Shown: in pieces, positions 1 through 7,352 of the stretch
Numbering within the stretch: position 1 is the first letter of the stretch
Layout: each line of letters starts with the position of its first letter
Assembly: GCA_031277355.1 (NCBI GenBank)
Contig: JAITMN010000028.1
Location: forward strand, 1-8,040
DNA: 8,040 nucleotides
DNA from: Nevskiaceae bacterium
GTDB lineage: Bacteria; Pseudomonadota; Gammaproteobacteria; Steroidobacterales; Steroidobacteraceae
Reading direction: 5' to 3'
The notes under the pieces: generated by a model
What the model saw: the letters and a program-made list of their open reading frames with translations, nothing else
What the model was told of the DNA's origin: nothing
Database searches by the model: none
Position numbers and translations under genes: made by a program

Positions 1-282
1 TTCAATGTGTATCCGAAGGAGATCGAATTGGTGCTCGATCAACTGCCGGGGGTTGTCGAAAGCGCGGTGATCGGTTGTCCGCATCCGGATTTTGGCGAAG
101 CGGTGGTGGCGGTGATTGCGGGCACAGGTTCAGAGGCCGACGTGATTGCCGCGTGCCGCGAACAACTGGCCGCATTCAAAACACCCAAGCGGGTGTTCTT
201 CGTGCAGGACTTGCCGCGCAATGTAATGGGCAAGGTGCAGAAGAACGTGCTGCGCCAGACGTATCAGCGCGCGTTTGCCTGA
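1..282 (+). CDS. matB: Malonyl-CoA synthetase (acyl-CoA synthetase), C-terminal fragment
   Basis: This is the last 93 residues of an AMP-forming acyl-CoA ligase; the 5' end lies outside the window. The first residues, FNVYPKEIE, are the hinge (A8) motif that starts the mobile C-terminal domain. PHPDFGEAVVAVI follows, and the end reads DLPRNVMGKVQKNVLR. The Lys of GKVQK (fragment residue 78) is the conserved catalytic Lys of the adenylation step. The wording VYPKEIE plus LPRNVMGKVQKNVLR matches what I know of MatB, which makes malonyl-CoA from malonate, CoA and ATP in the cytoplasm. The opposite-strand neighbour is a MatC-type carrier, which supports malonate as substrate. A methylmalonate-using or other short-chain ligase of the same family cannot be excluded, because the substrate-binding N-terminal domain is not visible. 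Confidence 0.85.
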   Translation, partial: FNVYPKEIELVLDQLPGVVESAVIGCPHPDFGEAVVAVIAGTGSEADVIAACREQLAAFKTPKRVFFVQDLPRNVMGKVQKNVLRQTYQRAFA

Positions 283-289
283 GCGCCGC
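283..289. other. 7-base convergent gap between matB-like and matC-like stop codons
   Basis: The + strand gene stops with TGA at 280-282 and the - strand gene stops with TAG read from 292 to 290. Only seven bases separate them. I see no stem followed by a T-run on either strand here, so termination must use signals inside the opposing genes or be Rho-dependent. Confidence 0.7.
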
Positions 290-1552
290 CTACCTGCGCC
301 ACAGTACGCTGATCCACAGCACCAGCGGCGCGGCCACCACCACCAGCGCGCCGTACATCAGCAATCTCCGATAGAATTTTTCCCGCTCGGCGGGCGGCGA
401 GTTCGCCAGCACCAGCGCGCCGTTGGTGGAGAATGGGCTGACATCCACGATAGTCGCCGCCACCGACATCGCCGCAACGAAGGCGCTGACCGCCAGCGGC
501 GGCTGACCTTGCAGGAATGGCACCGCCAGCGGGATCAGCGAACCCAGCACCGCTGCCGATGAAGCGAACGCCGACACCACTGCGGCGATCAGCAGCAGCA
601 GCAAGCCGGCAATGGCCGGTGTGGAGAAGCCGGCCACCTGATCGCCCACATAGTTGATCGTGCCCATTTTCTCCAGCACGGCAACATAGGTTCCCACGCC
701 GATGATCAGCACGATCTCGGGCCAGGGCAGACGGCGCAACGCATCTTTGTTGGTTGGCGTCCAGATCAATGTGAGGATCAACGCCAGCGACATCGCAACA
801 AGGCCAATCTGCATCTTGTAGATCAGCGTGAGCACCGCGAGCACGATCAGCGCCGCGTAGGTGGACCAGTGCTGCAATCGGTCGCGCTGAAGGGCTGGCG
901 GCGCGGCCACTGTCTCGCCCTCGCCTGCACCGCTGCCATTGCTCTGCGCAATCGCATCGCGTCGGCCCATCACGATGAAAAGGCCGATGGCGGCCAGCAG
1001 GTTCATTATCAAACTGCCGTAGAACGGCGCCATCGGCTCCCACGCCAGGCCGGCCTTCTGCACCACATCGCGCGTGATGCCGCCGTACACACTCAGCGGC
1101 GAGAAGCCGCCGGCCTGCGCGCCGTGAATCACCATCAGGCCCATCAGCAGCGGATTCACGCCATTGCGCACGCCAAAGCTCACCGCCAGCGGTGCCAGTA
1201 TCGCCACCGCCGCAGGGCTCAGCGCGCCCACGCCCGTGAGCACGGCGGCGATCAGGAACATCGCCCACGGCAGCGCCGCCGCATTGCCGCCCAGTGCACG
1301 CATGATGCCGCCGACCATCCGGTCTACCGCGCCATTGCCTTGCGCAATGGCGAAGATCAGCGTGATGCCCAGCAGCGTGACGAAAAGGTCGATTGGCAGG
1401 CCGCCGACGATTATGCTGACGTTCAGATCGGCGACGAAGGCGCCGACCAGGAACGCGGCAACGAAGCCCAGAAGGCCCATGTTGATCGGTTTGATCGTGG
1501 CGATGACGAACATCAGCCCGAGCACCAGAATCGAAATGATATGCGGCGTCAC
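290..1552 (-). CDS. matC: MatC-type malonate/dicarboxylate carrier
   Basis: This 420-residue inner-membrane transporter has about 11-12 hydrophobic segments. The N-terminal half (from about residue 5, through NMGLLGFVAAFLVGAF and GGLPIDLFVTLLGITL, to GGFSPLSVYG near 150) matches the MatC N-terminal domain of the rhizobial malonate carrier as I know it. A charged, Gly-rich loop at about 200-230 separates the two halves. The C-terminal half contains the VSPFSTNGALVLAN re-entrant-type motif of the dicarboxylate transporter superfamily (IT/DASS-like). The length is normal for the family. The start is GTG; an in-frame stop lies four codons upstream, so no longer form is possible. No clear Shine-Dalgarno sequence precedes it. 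It would import malonate for the convergent matB-like ligase. Specificity for malonate over other dicarboxylates is inferred from the neighbour. Confidence 0.85.
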   Translation of the reverse strand: MTPHIISILVLGLMFVIATIKPINMGLLGFVAAFLVGAFVADLNVSIIVGGLPIDLFVTLLGITLIFAIAQGNGAVDRMVGGIMRALGGNAAALPWAMFLIAAVLTGVGALSPAAVAILAPLAVSFGVRNGVNPLLMGLMVIHGAQAGGFSPLSVYGGITRDVVQKAGLAWEPMAPFYGSLIMNLLAAIGLFIVMGRRDAIAQSNGSGAGEGETVAAPPALQRDRLQHWSTYAALIVLAVLTLIYKMQIGLVAMSLALILTLIWTPTNKDALRRLPWPEIVLIIGVGTYVAVLEKMGTINYVGDQVAGFSTPAIAGLLLLLIAAVVSAFASSAAVLGSLIPLAVPFLQGQPPLAVSAFVAAMSVAATIVDVSPFSTNGALVLANSPPAEREKFYRRLLMYGALVVVAAPLVLWISVLWRR

Positions 1553-1575
1553 GGTGTTTGCAGTTTAGAGGAATC
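1553..1575. promoter_or_regulatory. Very short divergent intergenic region between carrier and GMC oxidoreductase
   Basis: Only 23 bases separate the two divergent start codons. The right part carries AGAGGA (1567-1572), a Shine-Dalgarno-like element three bases before the GTG at 1576. The leftward gene has no purine-rich element at the expected distance. The region is too short for a complete promoter in either direction, so promoters must overlap the coding ends. I could not identify convincing -35/-10 pairs. Confidence 0.45.
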
Positions 1576-3195
1576 GTGAGTCCCTCATTCGACCACATCA
1601 TCGTTGGCGCAGGAACGGCCGGTTGCACGCTGGCCGAACAGTTGACGCGCGATGCCGATGTGAGCGTGCTGCTGATCGAGGCCGGCGGCAGGGACAACTA
1701 CCACTGGATTCACATTCCGGTGGGTTATCTGTACTGCATCGGCAATCCGCGCACGGACTGGCGTTATCGCACGCGCGAGGAACCGGGACTCAATGGCCGC
1801 TCATTGCTCTATCCGCGCGGCCGCGTGATGGGCGGTTGCTCGTCGATCAACGGCATGATTGCGATGCGCGGGCAACGCGAGGATTACGCGCATTGGGCCG
1901 AGGTGACGGGCGATGCCTCGTGGAATTGGGATAGCGTGCTGCCGCTGTTCAAGCGCGCCGAGGATTATCACGGCGGGGCCGATGAGTGGCATGGCACGGG
2001 CGGCCCCTGGCGCGTGGAACGCCAGCGCCTGCGCTGGGAGATTCTCGACGCCTTCCGCGATGCGGCGGTGCAGACGGGCTTGCCGCGCAATGATGACTTC
2101 AACCGAGGCGACAACTTCGGCGTCGGTTACTTCGAGGTGAATCAGAAGAATGGTTGGCGATGGAATGCAGTGAAGGCCACGCGCGCCATGTTCGCGCGGC
2201 GCAATCTCACGGTGTGGACGGGCGCGACGGTACAGCGATTGACGTTCGAGGGTTTGCGCTGCACGGGGGTTGCGGTTCGTCGTGGCGGCGGCGGCGAATG
2301 TGAGGTGGTCATCGCGCGGCGCGAAGTGCTGCTCGCGGCGGGCGCAATCAATTCGCCGGTGCTGCTGGAACGCTCGGGCATCGGTCAGCGCGAGCGCATC
2401 GAAGCATTGCGCGTGCCGCTGGTGAAGGAGTTGCGCGGCGTGGGTGAGAATTTGCAAGACCATCTGCAACTGCGGATGATCTTCAAGGTCAGCGCAACGC
2501 GCACGCCGAACACGCTGGCATCGAGCTGGCTGGGCAAGATGAAGATTGGCATGGAATACGCGCTGCGGCGAAGCGGGCCGATGAGCATGGCCCCCTCGCA
2601 GTTGGGCGCGTTTGCGCGCTCGGATACGGGGCAGTGGCGGGCGAACGTGGAATATCATGTGCAGCCGCTGTCGCTCGATAAATTTGGCGAACCCTTGCAC
2701 AGCTTCGATGCATTCACGGCCAGCGTCTGCAATCTGCGCCCTGCTTCGCGCGGCAGCGTGCATGCGCAAAGCGCCGATGCGCAAGCCCCGCCGGTCATTG
2801 CGCCGAATTATCTATCCACCGCCGATGATCGCCGCGTCGCGGCCGATTCGCTGCGACTCACGCGCCGCATCGTTGCCGCTCCGGCGCTGGCGAACTATTC
2901 GCCGGTGGAATGGCTGCCCGGCGCAGCGCTGGTCAGCGATGAAGAACTGGCGCGCGCCGCCGGTGATATTGGCACGACGATCTTCCATCCTGTTGGCACC
3001 TGCCGCATGGGGCGCGGCGATGATGAGCTTGCCGTGGTCGATGCGGCGCTGCGCGTGCGTGGCATCGACGGTCTGCGTGTGGTGGATGCGTCGGTGATGC
3101 CGACGATCACGTCGGGCAATACGAATATGCCCACAGTGATGATTGCGCAGAAGGCAGGCGACATGATTCGGGCTGCACGGCTCGCGCCGGGGTAA
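1576..3195 (+). CDS. GMC-family FAD-dependent alcohol/choline dehydrogenase-like oxidoreductase
   Basis: This is a complete 539-residue flavoenzyme with no signal peptide, so probably cytoplasmic. GMC enzymes oxidise alcohols to aldehydes with FAD. The ADP-binding motif VGAGTAGC is at 10-17 and the ribose-binding Glu of LLIEAGG is E35. GMC signature 1 spans 79-99 (YPRGRVMGGCSSINGM) and signature 2 is GAINSPVLLERSGIG at 256-270. The C-terminal catalytic region has FHPVGTCRMG, with the likely base H471, and SGNTNMPTVMIAQKAGDM at 513-530 with the partner Asn. In choline oxidase the covalent FAD link is a His directly after GGCSS; here that residue is I91, so FAD is probably non-covalent. I chose GTG 1576 over the upstream TTG at 1558 because AGAGGA precedes it and it places the FAD motif at the usual distance from the N-terminus; the three-base spacing is short. 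Substrate unknown. A choline dehydrogenase (BetA) role is not supported by any betaine gene nearby. Confidence 0.9.
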   Translation: MSPSFDHIIVGAGTAGCTLAEQLTRDADVSVLLIEAGGRDNYHWIHIPVGYLYCIGNPRTDWRYRTREEPGLNGRSLLYPRGRVMGGCSSINGMIAMRGQREDYAHWAEVTGDASWNWDSVLPLFKRAEDYHGGADEWHGTGGPWRVERQRLRWEILDAFRDAAVQTGLPRNDDFNRGDNFGVGYFEVNQKNGWRWNAVKATRAMFARRNLTVWTGATVQRLTFEGLRCTGVAVRRGGGGECEVVIARREVLLAAGAINSPVLLERSGIGQRERIEALRVPLVKELRGVGENLQDHLQLRMIFKVSATRTPNTLASSWLGKMKIGMEYALRRSGPMSMAPSQLGAFARSDTGQWRANVEYHVQPLSLDKFGEPLHSFDAFTASVCNLRPASRGSVHAQSADAQAPPVIAPNYLSTADDRRVAADSLRLTRRIVAAPALANYSPVEWLPGAALVSDEELARAAGDIGTTIFHPVGTCRMGRGDDELAVVDAALRVRGIDGLRVVDASVMPTITSGNTNMPTVMIAQKAGDMIRAARLAPG

Positions 3196-3224
3196 TATGG
3201 CAGTATCCGGTCTCAAGCTGGACA

Positions 3225-4175
3225 ATGATGCCGCGCATAACCTCCATCTTCCGCAAACACCTCGATCTGCAACTTCGCGTCGGCGGCCTGCGAATCAGAA
3301 TCGTCGAACGGCCTGCGCTTTGTCTGGAAGCCTGCGACCTGCGTCAACTGGTGAACGATCTGCGGCGCATCGCAACGGCCAGCGTGCCGGCGGGCGAACT
3401 GCACTACGGCATCTTCGACCCCGATGACGACGGCCTGCGTCGCTGTGTCGTGACGCTGATCCACGATGCCCAAGGCAATCCCATCGCCTTCAATGCGCTG
3501 GCGCTGCTCGACGTGATGGTTCGCGGCGAAAGGGAAACCGTCGTTCATCTTGGCCTCGTGCTGGTCGATCCGGGCAGCCGCTCACAGGGACTGTCGTGGA
3601 TTCTCTACGGCCTGACCTGCATCGTGCTGTTCATCCGCAATCAACTGCGACCGCTGTGGATCAGCAATGTCACGCAGGTGCCGGCCATCGTCGGCATGGT
3701 GTGCGAGACCTTTGCCAACGCCTACCCCACGCCCGATCCGGCGGCCAAACGCACGTTCACGCAATTGCAGATCGCACGCGAGATCATGGCCTTTCACCGG
3801 CACGCCTTCGGCGTGGGTCCGGAGGCGCATTTCAATGAAACCACGCAGGTCATCGAGAATTCCTACACCGGCGGTTCCGATGCGTTGAAGAAAACCTTTG
3901 CGCAGGTTGCCAAGCATCGCCGGGAGATTTTCAACCAGATGTGCGCCAAAGAACTCAACTACGATCGCGGCGATGATTTCCTGCAAATCGCGCAGATCAA
4001 CGTGCAGACCATCGTCAACTACCTGATCAAGGATGTGCCGCGCAGGCGCATCATTCGCGTGCTGGGACTATTCTCCGGCACGTTGCTCACCGCACTGCTG
4101 ATTCCCGCGCTGCACTGGTTTTTCAGCGATCGCCCCTGGGGCATATTGCGCGCTCGCGGACGGACCCGCCCATGA
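3225..4175 (+). CDS. GNAT-like acyltransferase with C-terminal hydrophobic anchor
   Basis: This 316-residue protein has a probable GNAT acyl-CoA-binding core. Strand-like VVHLGLVLVDPGSRSQGLSW (106-125) resembles GNAT motif A: R119, Q121, G122 and S124 fit an R/Q-x-x-G-x-G/A-type pyrophosphate loop. A following segment, LRPLWISNVTQVPAIVGMVC (141-160), fits the next strand and helix. The region from 165 to 260 (PTPDPAAKRTF, NSYTGGSDALKKTF, KHRREIFNQMC, LNYDRGDDFLQ) looks strongly patterned, but I cannot name the family. Near the end, RRRIIRVLGLFSGTLLTALL (273-292) followed by IPALHWFF is one hydrophobic span with basic residues before it, so the enzyme may be held at the inner membrane. The start is one of two tandem ATGs (3225 or 3228) with only a weak GGA upstream. 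It begins 29 bases after the GMC gene and ends in an ATGA overlap with the ThiF-like gene. Acyl donor and acceptor are unknown. Confidence 0.7.
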   Translation: MMPRITSIFRKHLDLQLRVGGLRIRIVERPALCLEACDLRQLVNDLRRIATASVPAGELHYGIFDPDDDGLRRCVVTLIHDAQGNPIAFNALALLDVMVRGERETVVHLGLVLVDPGSRSQGLSWILYGLTCIVLFIRNQLRPLWISNVTQVPAIVGMVCETFANAYPTPDPAAKRTFTQLQIAREIMAFHRHAFGVGPEAHFNETTQVIENSYTGGSDALKKTFAQVAKHRREIFNQMCAKELNYDRGDDFLQIAQINVQTIVNYLIKDVPRRRIIRVLGLFSGTLLTALLIPALHWFFSDRPWGILRARGRTRP

Positions 4176-5059
4176 CCACGCCGTTCGACTACGACGCGAT
4201 GACCACGCGCAATATCGGATTCCTCACGCCCGACGAACAGGCGGCGCTGCGGCGAACGCGGGTCTTCGTCTGCGGGACCGGCGGCATGGGCGGAGCCTGC
4301 CTGCAAAGCATCGTTCGCGCCGGCGTCGAACGATTGATCATCGCCGACATGGATTCCTTCGAACTGTCGAATCTGAACCGGCAGGTGTTCGCCGCCCTTG
4401 CCGACGTGGGTCACGACAAGGCCGATGTCACGCGCCGCAAACTGCTCGACATCAACCCGCAGTTGCAGCTTGAAGTCCACGGCGCTGAATGGGTCGATCA
4501 TCTGGACCAGATTCTCGCCGACTGCAAGATCATCGTGAATGGCATGGATGATGTGGCCGCCGGAATTCATCTGTATCGCAAAGCCAGAGAACACGGCGCG
4601 ACGGTGATCGACGCCTATTCGGCCCCATTGCCGAGCGTGACCGTGGTTGCGCCCTCCTCTCCCAGACCGGAAGAACGGCTCGAATTTGGCACCGCGCATC
4701 TGCACTGGCGGCAGATCGACAAACACCACGTTGATCGGTGCAAGCTGCAAGAGATGCTGTACGTGGCGGTGAACTCCTCCTCGATCCATCACTTCAAGAT
4801 GCAATACGCCGCTGAGGTGTTTGCCGGCAAGCGTTCGCGTCCTTCACTCGCGCCCATGGTCATCACCACCGGCAACCTGATGGCTTTTGAAGTGCTGCGA
4901 CTGATGACGGGGCGCGCAGCGAGCACGGACTGCCGGGGCTATTTCTTCAATCCTTGGGATCAGCGCGTGGAGCGGCCTCGCCGGGGCTTGAGCCGCATCG
5001 TGGCGAACTGGTACGCGCGAAGGCGTCTGGCATCACTGATGCACGAGGGCGGGGAATGA
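4172..5059 (+). CDS. ThiF/MoeB/E1-like adenylating enzyme
   Basis: This 295-residue protein has the Rossmann-type ATP-binding fold of the ThiF/MoeB/E1 family, which adenylates a carboxylate (classically the C-terminal Gly of a ubiquitin-like carrier). Visible motifs are the nucleotide loop CGTGGMGGAC (34-43); D59 and D61 in IIADMDSFELSNLNRQ with N67, N69, R70 and Q71; K83; and the Mg-site-type Asp in IVNGMDD (D126/D127). The C-terminal PSLAPMVITTGNLMAFEVLRLMTG (224-247) is the usual E1 crossover and helix. The five cysteines (34, 43, 118, 190, 254) are all isolated, so the paired CxxC zinc site of MoeB and ThiF is absent. The length suits a single-domain member. It overlaps both neighbours by four bases. 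With the nitroreductase gene downstream it recalls mycobacterial MoeY (Rv1355c), where as I recall the two domains are fused. No ubiquitin-like carrier is encoded in the window, so the substrate may be a small carboxylate or an unlinked protein. Confidence 0.88.
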   Translation: MTTPFDYDAMTTRNIGFLTPDEQAALRRTRVFVCGTGGMGGACLQSIVRAGVERLIIADMDSFELSNLNRQVFAALADVGHDKADVTRRKLLDINPQLQLEVHGAEWVDHLDQILADCKIIVNGMDDVAAGIHLYRKAREHGATVIDAYSAPLPSVTVVAPSSPRPEERLEFGTAHLHWRQIDKHHVDRCKLQEMLYVAVNSSSIHHFKMQYAAEVFAGKRSRPSLAPMVITTGNLMAFEVLRLMTGRAASTDCRGYFFNPWDQRVERPRRGLSRIVANWYARRRLASLMHEGGE

Positions 5060-6258
5060 TCCGGGCCGACGTGATGGCCGATATCGCCATCAACATCATC
5101 GGCGCGTTTGGCGTTGGCGCCTGCATCTGGCATCTGCTGCGCACGCCGGGCCGAAGTCCGCTGGAGAACCGGCTGCTGTTTCTGCTGTGGACGCTGATGA
5201 TGCTGATGACGCTGCGCACCTTCTTTTGGACCGGAGCCGCACCGGCATTGCGCGGCTGGGTGCTGGCGGTGGCGACGCTGTTGCCGCTGGCGGCGCTGTT
5301 CACCATCGAAGGTCTGTTGCGCCGGCATGCTCCCAGGCTGGTCAAGATTGGCGTTGTGTTGGCGGTGGCGGCTTTGCTGGGCATCAACGCCACCATCGGC
5401 CTGCATGGCGCTGGGCTCATTGCCTTGATGGCGGTGATGGCGGGCACGTTTCTGGTCTGCGCCATTCTCGTGATCGGCCGTGATCGCAACTCGTTGTCGG
5501 CCGCCGAGAACCGCCTGATCTCCGGCTTTGGCGTCGCCTGTGTGCTGGCTGTGCCGCTGGCCATCACCGATTTCCGGCGCGACTTCGTCGACTTTCCGGT
5601 TCGCGCCGGAGCCGTTGGCGCACTGCTGATCGTCTACTCCCTTGTGCGCGACAATCGGCGCGGCAAGTCCTGGGCGGGATTTGTGCGGGAACTGGGGCAA
5701 CTGTTGCTGCGCGGGCTGCCATTGGCGTTGCTGCTGGCGGTGTTCGTCCGTGAAGGCGATGCGCTGCAACGCGCCCTGGTAATAACAATCGCCACGCTGG
5801 CCGTGGTGATGCAGATAGTGATATTCGACCGCATCCGCAACCGCGCCCGCCAGATGCGCAGCGACCAACTGCGGCGATGGCTGCTCGACGCGCCAACGGC
5901 TTCGCGCAATGAATTCATCGCCTCGCTCGATCGTCTGCCGGAGTTGGCGGGTTTGCAGGTGATGCAGCCCTCTGCGCTCGGCAAGTACGACGTGGATGTG
6001 CTGCGCAGCTTCCTTGAACGGCAGCGCGTAGTTGGGCTCACACGCCTGCAACAGCATTTCGGCAATGACGACGCCGCCCAACAACTGTGCGACCTGCTCC
6101 ACATCCACGGCATGACGCATGTCTGCCTGCTGGCTGCGCAACCGCTCACAATACTGTTGTGTGCGCTGCCCGAAGTGCAACAAACCGGATTCGGCGAACC
6201 GGAACTGCAATTGATCCAGCGATTCGCGCAACTGACTCTGGAGCGATTGCCCGCATGA
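5056..6258 (+). CDS. Polytopic membrane protein with GAF-like C-terminal domain (orphan sensor-like)
   Basis: This 400-residue protein has roughly eight or nine hydrophobic segments in the first 256 residues (about 8-28, 37-57, 66-86, 97-115, 118-140, 155-172, 184-197, 212-231, 236-256). A basic linker follows (DRIRNRARQMRSDQLRRW, 258-275). The soluble tail from about 280 to 400 ends in a pattern like the last strand and helix of GAF domains (LTILLCALPE, then GFGEPELQLIQRFAQLTLERL). The layout resembles membrane sensor modules of histidine kinases or cyclases, but no kinase, GGDEF, EAL or HTH part is present. I chose ATG 5056 because it overlaps the upstream stop and has a strong GAGGG...GGGGA ribosome site; an open stretch back to 4954 is only a shadow of the ThiF-like gene. 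The position between enzyme genes suggests it detects or scaffolds the pathway. The GAF assignment is tentative and the function is unknown. Confidence 0.75.
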   Translation: MIRADVMADIAINIIGAFGVGACIWHLLRTPGRSPLENRLLFLLWTLMMLMTLRTFFWTGAAPALRGWVLAVATLLPLAALFTIEGLLRRHAPRLVKIGVVLAVAALLGINATIGLHGAGLIALMAVMAGTFLVCAILVIGRDRNSLSAAENRLISGFGVACVLAVPLAITDFRRDFVDFPVRAGAVGALLIVYSLVRDNRRGKSWAGFVRELGQLLLRGLPLALLLAVFVREGDALQRALVITIATLAVVMQIVIFDRIRNRARQMRSDQLRRWLLDAPTASRNEFIASLDRLPELAGLQVMQPSALGKYDVDVLRSFLERQRVVGLTRLQQHFGNDDAAQQLCDLLHIHGMTHVCLLAAQPLTILLCALPEVQQTGFGEPELQLIQRFAQLTLERLPA

Positions 6259-7352
6259 GCCGGGGATACGAACTGACAACGGGAGACTTCGAGGGCTTCT
6301 TCGCCGCGCCATTTCACGCCTATGGCGCACAGTCGAAGTATGTGCCGATGATGAAGGCCGACATGCGGCGCTGGCTCGACAATACCGACAACCCGCTGTT
6401 CGCCGCGCACGGCGAGCGGGAGTTCTTCGTCCTGCGGCGCAACGGCGAACCCATCGGGCGCATCGTGGCCCATGTGCATCACGACAGCAATCGCCTTCAC
6501 CACCTGCAACGCGGCTGTTTCGGCTTCTTCGATTGCGCCGATGACGCCGAAGCAGCGCGGCGCCTGCTGACCGCCGCCGAGCAATGGTGCGCGGCTCGCA
6601 AGCTGCGCGAAATCGCCGGCAACTTCAACCTCACGGCGATGCAACAGATTGGCGTCGTCACCGAAGGTTTCGAGCATCAGCCCTACATGGATCAGGTGTA
6701 CAGCCCGCCGCACATTGCCGCGCATCTGCGCGCCAATGGCTACGAACCGTTCTTCCCGATGCAGACCTTCGAGATCGACATTGCCGAAGCCGTCGCGCGT
6801 GCGCCGTGCGAATCCGCGCCGGACTGGCACATCGAACGCATCACGCGCTCACACCTCGATGCCTCGATGGAAGCGGCAAGGCGGGTGCTGAACGATGGCT
6901 TTGCCGCCAATCCGATGTTCGTTGCATTATCGCGCGAAGAATTCGCCTTCCAGGCAAAAGACATGATGTGGATACTGGACCCGCGCATCTCGTCTCTGGC
7001 GTGGCGGGGCGATGATCCGGCGGGTGTGGTGGTGTGCATCCCCGACCTCAATCCGCTGATCAAGGCCACCGGCGCACAATGGCGCTGGTCCACGCCCTGG
7101 CATTATCTGCGCTTCAGATCACGCCGCCGCCGCGCGGTAATCATCTACTATGCGGTCAGCAAAGCCATGCAGGGACGAGGCTTGATGAAAACATTACTGA
7201 GCACAACGCTGCGGAACCTGCAATCGGCAGGCTATGAAACCGTGGGCGTAACCTGGATCGCCGACGTCAACGGCGCGAGCCTGCGACAGATGCAACGCCT
7301 TGGCGCACGAAGCCTGCATCGCACGCACCTGTTCGGCAAATCCCTCGCATGA
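6255..7352 (+). CDS. YghO-like GNAT family N-acetyltransferase
   Basis: This 365-residue cytoplasmic protein resembles the YghO-like group of long GNAT-related proteins. The N-terminal half has the usual landmarks: PMMKADMRRWLD (31-42), NPLFAAHGEREFFVLRRNGEPIGRI (46-70), GCFGFFDCADD (87-97), AGNFNLTAMQQIGVVTEGF (121-139) and YMDQVYSPPH (144-153). The C-terminal half holds a clear acetyl-CoA loop, AVSKAMQGRGLMKTLL (300-315), with Q306, G307, R308 and G309, and then TWIADVNGASLRQMQRLGAR (333-352), the usual GNAT motif B. Length fits the family. The start ATG 6255 overlaps the upstream TGA and has GGAG 11 bases before it; the frame is open upstream to 6087 but only as a shadow of the membrane gene. 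The family has no well-established substrate that I know of. Its place beside a second GNAT-like gene suggests two acyl transfers in one pathway, but this is inference. Confidence 0.85.
   Translation: MSRGYELTTGDFEGFFAAPFHAYGAQSKYVPMMKADMRRWLDNTDNPLFAAHGEREFFVLRRNGEPIGRIVAHVHHDSNRLHHLQRGCFGFFDCADDAEAARRLLTAAEQWCAARKLREIAGNFNLTAMQQIGVVTEGFEHQPYMDQVYSPPHIAAHLRANGYEPFFPMQTFEIDIAEAVARAPCESAPDWHIERITRSHLDASMEAARRVLNDGFAANPMFVALSREEFAFQAKDMMWILDPRISSLAWRGDDPAGVVVCIPDLNPLIKATGAQWRWSTPWHYLRFRSRRRRAVIIYYAVSKAMQGRGLMKTLLSTTLRNLQSAGYETVGVTWIADVNGASLRQMQRLGARSLHRTHLFGKSLA

Noticed and set aside
283..331. Inverted repeat GCGCCGC / GCGGCGC after the matB-like stop
   Set aside because: The arms are only 7 bases with a 35-base loop and no T-run, inside the carrier gene. 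Not a credible terminator.
869..1579. 236-codon + strand open frame inside the carrier
   Set aside because: It is antisense to the MatC-like gene, with a His/Gln/Arg-rich product and no recognisable domain.
264..1697. 477-codon open frame on the - strand covering the carrier gene
   Set aside because: It is a different frame of the same strand; the carrier frame has clear membrane segments and MatC motifs, while this one is Arg/Gly-rich and unpatterned.
4954..5055. 34-codon N-terminal extension of the membrane protein
   Set aside because: It lies wholly inside the ThiF-like gene; ATG 5056 has a strong ribosome site and makes the same ATGA junction as the other genes.
6087..6254. 56-codon N-terminal extension of the YghO-like protein
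   Set aside because: It overlaps the membrane gene in another frame; family length and the ATGA junction favour the start at 6255.
4960..6330. 456-codon open frame on the - strand
   Set aside because: It is antisense to the ThiF-like and membrane genes. Its translation is rich in Gln, His and Arg with no domain pattern, as expected for a shadow frame in GC-rich DNA.
5634..6830. 398-codon open frame on the - strand
   Set aside because: It crosses the junction of two well-supported + strand genes and its product is low-complexity Ser/Arg-rich sequence without motifs.
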